Part shown: in pieces, positions 57,427 through 64,000 of the stretch
How the letters are laid out: each line of letters starts with the position of its first letter
Position numbering within the stretch: position 1 is the stretch's first letter
Notes under the pieces: model-generated
What the model was told of the DNA's origin: nothing
The model's database searches: none
What the model saw: the letters and a program-made list of their open reading frames with translations, nothing else
Assembly: GCA_947359465.1 (NCBI GenBank)
Contig: OX375879.1
Coordinates: 119,056,557 to 119,120,556, forward strand
Direction of reading: 5' to 3'
Length of the DNA stretch: 64,000 bases
Source of the DNA: Metellina segmentata
Lineage: Eukaryota > Arthropoda > Arachnida > Araneae > Tetragnathidae
Program-made: the position numbers and the translations under genes

Positions 57427-58026
57427 CTAGCCACTGGGTGGCAACTCCGTGATGTAAGGTATTAATCTGGTGTAAAATTTTCCGCAAATTTCAAATCCGT
57501 TGAAGATATATTCAATTAAAAAATTTTTTATTTAAAGAAAATAATATTTTTAGGTATCAATCTAAACTGAAATTTTCCGCAGATTTCAAATCCGTTGAAA
57601 TTTTTACTCTATCTTTAACGGTCTAGGAGATAGAAAAAAGAACTTTGACTTCAGTTAAAAGATTTATCATCTGGCTGGGAAATCATTCGCCCGCGGAAAA
57701 TCAAAGTGGAAACGAAAAAAAATAAATTATCCGCTTTCTGCGGATGAAAAAAAAACTTGGCATGGTTCCAAACCCTGACTGCAAGTTCACATGAGTAGAA
57801 CAAGTCCACCGCGTTTGAAGATCCAGGTAGAGAATAAAACTATTAAATTCATTTTGAAATCTTTTAGATTGAATTTTAAAATTCGCCGCGACCCCAAAAT
57901 TGTAAAATATTTGGACTATTTGTGTGCCAAATCTCATAGCTGTATGTGCCATAGAATCGTCAGGATTTTGCGTCAAGAAACAGACAAATAAGAAGACAGA
58001 CAAACACTTCCTTTTATAATAGTAGA
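57427..58026 (-). mobile_element. Non-autonomous Helitron
   Basis: 600 bp. The minus strand starts TCTACTATTATAAAAGGAAG (from 58026) after host A and ends GCCACCCAGTGGCTAG (57427-57430) before host T. The 3' hairpin is GCCAC-CCA-GTGGC. It contains an internal duplication (ATTTTCCGCA.ATTTCAAATCCGTTGAA twice). It abuts the TA duplication of the Tc1 element. Confidence 0.92.
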
Positions 58027-59072
58027 TATATAGAGAGAGAGGGATGGGGGGGGGGGCAGCACGCATTCTGAGAGCTTGTACGTATTCCCCAAAATGGGTA
58101 TTAAATGAAAGGTCATGGGAAGCACAAAATTATATTTAAAAAAAAAATTTGAAAGTTTTCTAACACGTAAATGCATGAAAAGTTAATCTAGAAACTTCGA
58201 ACAAATTTCAATTGTGAAGAAAAAATTTTTATTTAATTAAAAGTGAGAAAAAAATTTGCTTCAAAGATTCAAAGCACCAAACATTAAATTCTTCCTCTGA
58301 ATACGTGGAGAAAGGTGGCCCAGCATACCGATACTTTATCACTTTTTCTTTTACGGCTTTAAAGTGGTTCTACCCCCAAAATGAATGCACGTGGTGCTCA
58401 CACTTGAATGCTACGAGACGACTATCTCATTTTTGAAGAAATTACTGTATAGTGGTTTCATCTCTGAATCCCTCAAAAGTAATGGATGGTGGGACGTCGC
58501 TGCCACCGCCACTGACCTTTGATTCCAAATTCCTGAAACATATGCCCGAGCCCTGCTGACGAACAGCTGTCTCGTTAGTTTTGGGGTGCCAGTGATTTGT
58601 GGCGGACGGAATAAGGGGTCTGCCGACAAAAGGAGATACATCGGAGAACTCGATGGAAGCGGATGTTTTTGGTTTTGCGGTGCTCGTTGATGAGGCCGCG
58701 GCTGTCTTGCGCCTGTTTCGCACCACCCATGTCAAAGGGATTCAAATCTCTAGTGTACAAAATTGTAAATAATTAATTACAAAATAAAATGCAAGTTATT
58801 TTTAAACTAGGCTGTTTCATTTTGTAGAAAGGCACACCACTCGGCCCACTACGTTACAATGGCTCGAACATGTCTTTGACGGCATGTCTTGATAAAAGCG
58901 ATTTATTTTTATGACTGACTGTCGGATTGTTTGTTAGGGTTTTATTGCTCTAGGTCCCAAACTGGACGAGAAGCGCCTGACCAACTAACGGAGAATGTCG
59001 TTTGAAGTTAAGAGCATTCAGGAAATCTCAACAAATCTGTCATTGCTTATTTTGATGATTTACACTATAGGG
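58027..59072. other. Intergenic; holds a GC-rich block
   Basis: Starts with purine runs (58028-58058). The block 58411-58740 is distinctly richer in GC. Its longest minus-strand frame (58442-58735, 98 codons, opening on TTG, no ATG) reads Ser/Thr/Pro-rich sequence with GRPLIPSATNHWHPKTNETA. It matches no family I know; it could be an exon or a repeat. Confidence 0.35.
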
Positions 59073-59490
59073 CAGGGGTGGCCAACCTGTGGCGCATACG
59101 CCAAACTTGGCGCATTGGATGATTACAAGTGGCGCATTGCATCCTTGCACCAACTTATTCTTTTGAAAAGTTATATAAGTTGAAAAGTTATAGTGTCGTT
59201 TTGTAACGACATACAGATGTGAACAACCCTTATCATCCATGGAATTTATTAAAAGGAAAACGAGGTAGCGAATGACTGATTAAAATTTATAGAATTCCCT
59301 GTAATAGACATTGTTTCACATAAATATAGTTAAATTATTTAAAAATCTTATTATGTCGATAAACATACTTTGATTAAAAAAGGTGTTAAGGATATAGCAG
59401 GACCATGAACGTAAGGTAGAAAAGGTGCTTGAGTTGTATGGCGCATCTGCACTCGCATGTGAAAACGACGGTATATAAAAGGTAGACCAC
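59073..59490. mobile_element. hAT-type element split by gypsy copy 4
   Basis: The left terminus CAGGGGTGGCCAACCTGTGG is a classic hAT end. The sequence GGTAGACCAC just before the gypsy LTR looks like the start of the matching right terminus, whose last bases should follow the gypsy 3' LTR outside this window. The candidate 8-bp target copy is CTATAGGG (59065-59072). Confidence 0.65.
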
Positions 59491-59753
59491 TATAATATCT
59501 TAGTTATTAATATATTTAGTTCAATAATTTGTTTATATTTGATATCCATAATTAATTACTTGTAAATCTTAACTGTAACTGTCTAAGCACAACTCAACTC
59601 AATATAGATTATCACAGAGTAAGAATGTCTAATCTGGATATGTATATAAATTACTTGCACTAGCATTAAGATAATAAAAGTTCCTTCTTCACTTGTATGA
59701 GAGTATTTCTCAGTATTTCTATTCATAGTTCTTGCTACTCCCAAGATACTATA
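59491..59753 (+). repeat. 5' LTR of gypsy copy 4
   Basis: 263 bp, TATAATATCTT...AAGATACTATA. It retains TATATAAA-type sequences that could serve as a promoter. Preceded by GACCAC, the candidate target sequence. Confidence 0.9.
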
Positions 59754-59754
59754 G

Positions 59755-59765
59755 TGGCGACGAGG
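59755..59765 (+). promoter_or_regulatory. Primer-binding site of gypsy copy 4
   Basis: TGGCGACGAGG, one base after the LTR. Complementary to the 3' end of a tRNA-Ser (GCT). Confidence 0.7.
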
Positions 59766-59817
59766 ATAATTCGAACTCAAAAATTTGTAATTGCTATAAG
59801 TTCAGTTCTGTTTCACT

Positions 59818-60547
59818 ATGAGCAGGTTAGGCCTAATCGGCGCGTTGCATTCGTTTGACGTAGAGTCGGACGATTTTAATCTATACGTTGAACAACTGGA
59901 ACATTTTTTCCTCGCAAATGATATCGAAGACGGCAAGAAGGTGTCTGTATTTATATCAGCTATTGGATCAAATACCTACAAACTTCTACGGAATTTGCTA
60001 CTTCCGAAGTCCCCGAAACAATGCTCGTATGCTGAATTGACGGACATACTAAAACAACATTTCAAACCTGCTCCAATCATCATTGCGGAGCGTTTCCGTT
60101 TCCATCGGCGGAACCAGACAGCTGGGGAATCAGTTTCTCAATATTTAGTAGAACTGAGAAGGTTGGCGTCTACATGCGAGTTCGGTGCGTTTCTCGATGA
60201 AGCACTGAGGGATCGTTTCGTCTGTGGATTGTGCAACGAAAATATCCAAAAGAGACTCCTGGCAAAGAAAGCTCTGAAGCTATCGGATGCGGTGGAAACG
60301 GCTGTCGCCATAGAAATAGCTGAAAGCGATGCTGAAGACACTTACACCGGCCATCAACAAAATCCGTCAGAGCTCTTCAGATATGTCAAAGAAATATCAT
60401 CAGCTATCAAGAAACGCTTCTTCGAATAAACAGTGTAAGAAGTTTTCCAAATGCTACAGATGTGGGGCTGCTCATGATTCTGCCAAGTGCAAGTACAAAT
60501 CAGCGATGCTTGTGGAAAAAGTGGACATATCTCACCTGTCTGCATGA
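59818..60547 (+). pseudogene. gypsy gag, copy 4
   Basis: ATG at 59818. The capsid-like domain is as in the array. An 8-bp deletion relative to the array near 60333 shifts the frame, so 59818-60429 ends early and 60329-60547 continues with the CYRCGAAHDSAKC zinc knuckle. A 7-bp deletion at about 60505 removes the TGA region and fuses the next frame differently. Confidence 0.88.
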
Positions 60548-63500
60548 GCAAACACAAAGGCTCATCTACAAAAAAGGTAGAAAAGGTTGAATGTGACTCT
60601 GAGGCTTCCCTTTATGCCGTGAACTCCATAAATCAAGTTTCAGGCAGAAAAAAATACATTGTTCCTGTTATTGCTAATCACAAACAGTTAGACATGGAAC
60701 TAGACACTGCAGCTGATGTTTCAATAGTATCTGAAGTGTGGGTGAAAAACAATTTACCCGGAACTGAAACTGTGCCATCATCAACCAGATTGAAAGACTA
60801 CAACGAAAACGAAATCCCAGTTGTTGGAGAATTACTCGTTGAAGTGCAGTGCAACAAACAAAGTCATTCGTTACCACTAATTATTGTTAAAGGTGATGGA
60901 CCTGCTCTCTTTGGAAAGAATTGGTTATCAGTGTTCAAGTTAAATTGGAATGAGATATTTTCGGTGTCCTCAACGTGTGTCAACAGTGTTGAAGCACTCA
61001 AGAAAAAGTACACAGATATTTTTCAAGTAAGTGATCAACCGATTAAATATTTTAAGGCTGTTCTTAAAATGAAAGAAAATTGTCAACCTGTTTTTTGCAA
61101 AGCTAGGCCTGTTCCGTATGCTTTAAAAAAATCTGTTTCTGATGAAATTAAAAGATTGGTGAAGAATAATATTTGGCAATTTGTTGAACATTCTAAGTGG
61201 TCAACACCTGTTGTTGTGGTACCGAAGAAAAATAATGCTGTGAGGTTGTGTGGCGATTTTAAGGTAACTGTAAATAAGTACCTTGACCCAAACCAATATC
61301 ATCTTCCTACTCAGCAAGATCTCTTTGCTACTTTGAGAGGAGGCAAACATTTTAGTAAATTAGACCTGTCACAAGCATACCAACAGATTGAGTTGGATGC
61401 TGACTCTCAAGAGTTATTAACTCTCAATACACCCATGGGTTTGGTTCGCCCAAGTAGATTGATGTATGGTATATCTGCAGCTGCAGCAATTTTTCAATCA
61501 GTCATGGAGCAAATATTACAAGGTATACCTAGAGTTATATGCTTCCAAGATGATATTTTAATCTCAGCTGCTACTGAAGTAGAACATTTTTCTACATTAG
61601 AGACTGTAATGACAAGACTGCAAAAGTATAATGCAAAACTAAATGCAGATAAGTGTCAATTTTTTAAAAGTAGTGTTGAGTTTTTAGGCCATATAATTGA
61701 TGAAAGTGGTATTCATCCAACCCAAGAGAAGCTAGAAGCAATTAAGAAGATCAAAACCCCAGAAAATGTGTCTCAACTTAAGTCATTTTTGGGTTTACTG
61801 AACTATTACTCTAAATTTATAAGAAATTCATCTACTTTATTGTCTCCTTTGTACAACCTTCTAAACAAAAATGTTCCCTGGACATGGTCTGAAGAATGCC
61901 ACAATGTATTTGAACAGTGTAAACAACTTCTAACATCTGATGCAGTATTGGTTCACTATAACGAAAATAATCCTTTGCAAGTATCTTGTGACGCTTCGCC
62001 TGTTGGTTTGGGTGCCGTTTTATCACACATTGTAAATGGTGAAGAAAAACCTGTAGCCTATGCCTCTCGGACATTATCAAAGGCTGAAGTCAACTACTCG
62101 CAAACTGAAAAAGAAGCCCTAGCAATAATTTTTGCTTGCAAGAAATTTCACCAGTATCTGTATGGAAGAAATTTTGTACTTTTCACTGATCATCAACCTT
62201 TGGTTACAATATTTTCTCCTACCAAGGCAGTACCAACCATGGCTGCTGCTCGCCTACAGAGGTGGGCATTGCTCTTGTCTTCGCATAACTACACCATTAA
62301 GTATAAAAAAGGTGTAACACATCAGAATGCTGATTCTCTTTCAAGATTGCCTAATGAAGACGTAAATAGAGACTTGTACCCATCGGATATTTACAAGATT
62401 TCCCATCTGTCAGAGTTACCTGTAACTTCTGATGACATTGCTAGTGCATCTAGAAATGATAAAATTTTGGGAAGCGTGATTAAATATGTTCAGAATGGTT
62501 TTCCATACAAAATTGAAAATCCTGATTTGAAGCCATATTTCTCCAGAAAAGATGAATTATCTGTTGATAGGAATTGTGTATTATGGGGCATGAGAGTAGT
62601 AATTCCCAATGCCTATAGAAAGCACTTGCTAGAACTGCTTCAGGATACTCACCCAGGAATTGTGAAAATGAAAGCAGTTGCTAGAAGTCAATTTTGGTGG
62701 CCTAATTTAGACCAAGATATTGAAAACATGTCTGCTAATTGCGAAGCTTGCCAAATTGTTGCCAAATCTCCTCCAGTTACACCAATGCAATCATGGGTCT
62801 GGCCAAAGGGACCGTGGGATCGTATTCACTTGGATTTTGCTCAGAAAGACCAAATTGACTACCTTGTTGTTGTGGATAGTCATTCAAAGTGGTTAGAAGT
62901 AGCAAAGAAGTCGTCTACATCAGCAGCAAGCACAATTGCTGTATTGCAACAACTGTTTGCCAGATATGGACTACCACTAGAAGTTGTTTCTGACAATGGA
63001 CCTCAATTCATTTCCAGGGAATTCAGGTTCTTTCTAAAATCCTTGGGAGTTCTACAGACGCTCATTCCAGCGTATCATCCCCAATCAAATGGTCAAGCTG
63101 AACGTACCATTCAGACTTTTAAACATTCACTTAGTAAAATGCAATTAGACTCCAATGATGGTAGTACAGTAACTGCCAAAGTGAATAGATTTTTACTTAA
63201 ATACAGATCTTCACCTCATTCTACAACAGGCTCGTCTCCGGCAGAGCTTTTCCTTAGTCGTCCCATTAGAACGGTCTTAGAGTTACTGCATCCATCTAAA
63301 ACCAGTCATGTTGAAAAGAAGTAAAGATGTCAAAAACAATACTTTGACAGATCTCACACCAGTACCAAGAGTTTATCCGGTGGTCAAGACGTTTGGGTGA
63401 AATCCCATAGAGATCCTTCTAACAGATGGATTCGTGGCAAACTAATTAAGCCCAAGGGTCCCAAGACTTGGTTGGTTGAAATAAGCAACAAGAAGTATCT

Positions 63501-63786
63501 TGTACACATGGATCAGATCCGTCCAGCTAGCTCTTCAATCCCTGAACATCGAGATGATTTCATTTCTGTTGATTCACTAGTCACACCTCCAGCTTATGAT
63601 CAACCTACTTCCATGACCATGACAGATACAGAACTCCAACATGATTACCGGTCTCCCACTCCTGAAAGTGAACAGTCTGCTGATCTTCCTACAGAAAGGG
63701 CAAATGAGGATACTCCTGTTGCAGATATTCCAAGAAGACGTTATCCAACGCGAATCAGAAAGAAGCCAGATAGACTTGATCTATAA
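60487..63786 (+). pseudogene. gypsy pol, copy 4 (nearly intact)
   Basis: A 945-codon frame to a TAA at 63322-63324, then an open tail 63397-63786. Approximate positions in the frame: zinc knuckle remnant CGKSGHISPVC 9-19; aspartic protease DTAAD 73-77; reverse transcriptase FQDDILIS about 353-360; RNase H CDASPVG about 500 and FTDHQPL about 565; integrase HHCC finger about 720-755; catalytic Asp in HLDFAQ about 782, Asp in SDNGPQF about 834, Glu in SNGQAERT about 871. The TAA replaces a Gln codon kept in the array and cuts the integrase C-terminal tail. It is the best-preserved Pol in the window. Confidence 0.95.
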
Positions 63787-63822
63787 ATATTTAATTTTGT
63801 TTTTGTGATTTTAATGCCTTTT

Positions 63823-63838
63823 AAAAAAAAGGAGGTAT
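63823..63838 (+). promoter_or_regulatory. Polypurine tract of gypsy copy 4
   Basis: AAAAAAAAGGAGG followed by TAT, directly before the 3' LTR. It primes plus-strand DNA synthesis in active relatives. Confidence 0.75.
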
Positions 63839-64000
63839 TATAATATCTTAGTTATTAATATATTTAGTTCAATAATTTGTTTATATTTGATATCCATAAT
63901 TAATTACTTGTAAATCTTAACTGTAACTGTCTAAGCACAACTCAACTCAATATAGATTATCACAGAGTAAGAATGTCTAATCTGGATATGTATATAAATT
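63839..64000 (+). repeat. 3' LTR of gypsy copy 4, cut by window end
   Basis: The first 162 of an expected 263 bp. Over this length it matches the 5' LTR at 59491. Confidence 0.9.

Larger units (their letters stand above)
59491..64000 (+). mobile_element. Ty3/gypsy copy 4 (plus strand, runs off the window)
   Basis: Same family as the 26-37.7 kb array but inverted and separate. 5' LTR 59491-59753, primer site 59755-59765, gag, pol, purine tract, then 3' LTR from 63839. Its internal region is 4085 bp, 16 bp shorter than the array units, explained by differences of 8, 7 and 1 bp. It lacks the array's pol frameshift and TAA but has its own lesions. Confidence 0.93.

Overview
The window is AT-rich eukaryotic DNA, most likely from an arthropod. 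The Tc1 transposases, the Ty3/gypsy elements and the one recognisable host gene all look arthropod-like. A spider or another large-genome arthropod fits, but the species cannot be fixed from this sequence. There are no operons, phage genes or CRISPR arrays. Almost everything is a mosaic of dead, nested transposable elements. The only host protein gene I can name is a short intronless-CDS NUPR1 (p8/CG6770-type) homologue at 3710-3928 on the minus strand.

Layout. 1-7.7 kb: intergenic sequence with NUPR1, two hAT-type elements (1831-2601, 4857-5279) and a SINE-like repeat. 8.07-12.77 kb: an internally deleted Ty3/gypsy element with 5-bp target duplications; one LTR carries an 871-bp TIR element that contains a tRNA-like sequence. 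14.8-18.5 kb: a hAT transposase pseudogene split by a Helitron and by a Tc1 element. 19.0-20.5 kb: a truncated Tc1 joined to a Ty1/copia fragment. 22.17-25.40 kb: a THAP-type P element (8-bp TSD) hosting a Helitron. 25.95-37.71 kb: a head-to-tail array of gypsy units sharing LTRs and sharing the same disabling mutations. 38.56-46.44 kb: a Polinton/Maverick remnant on the minus strand (packaging ATPase, two small conserved ORFs, chromodomain integrase, penton-type minor capsid, basic protein, major capsid, protein-primed DNA polymerase B), interrupted by two insertions and carrying a capsid-polymerase junction. 47.1-49.3 kb: hAT-like non-autonomous elements. 49.81-54.18 kb: a ZMYM1-like hAT element. 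54.80-58.03 kb: Helitron, Tc1 and Helitron almost end to end. 59.07 kb onward: a hAT-type element whose right end is split by a fourth gypsy copy (plus strand) that runs off the window.

The pieces do not form a working pathway; their relation is insertion history. Several insertions leave the host element's reading frame exactly recoverable on either side, which fixes their boundaries well. I give such cases by coordinates and frame only. The strongest observations are the LTR-sharing gypsy array, the capsid-polymerase junction in the Polinton, two Helitrons that split ORFs without loss of sequence, and a duplicated coding-like motif present three times in 21 kb.
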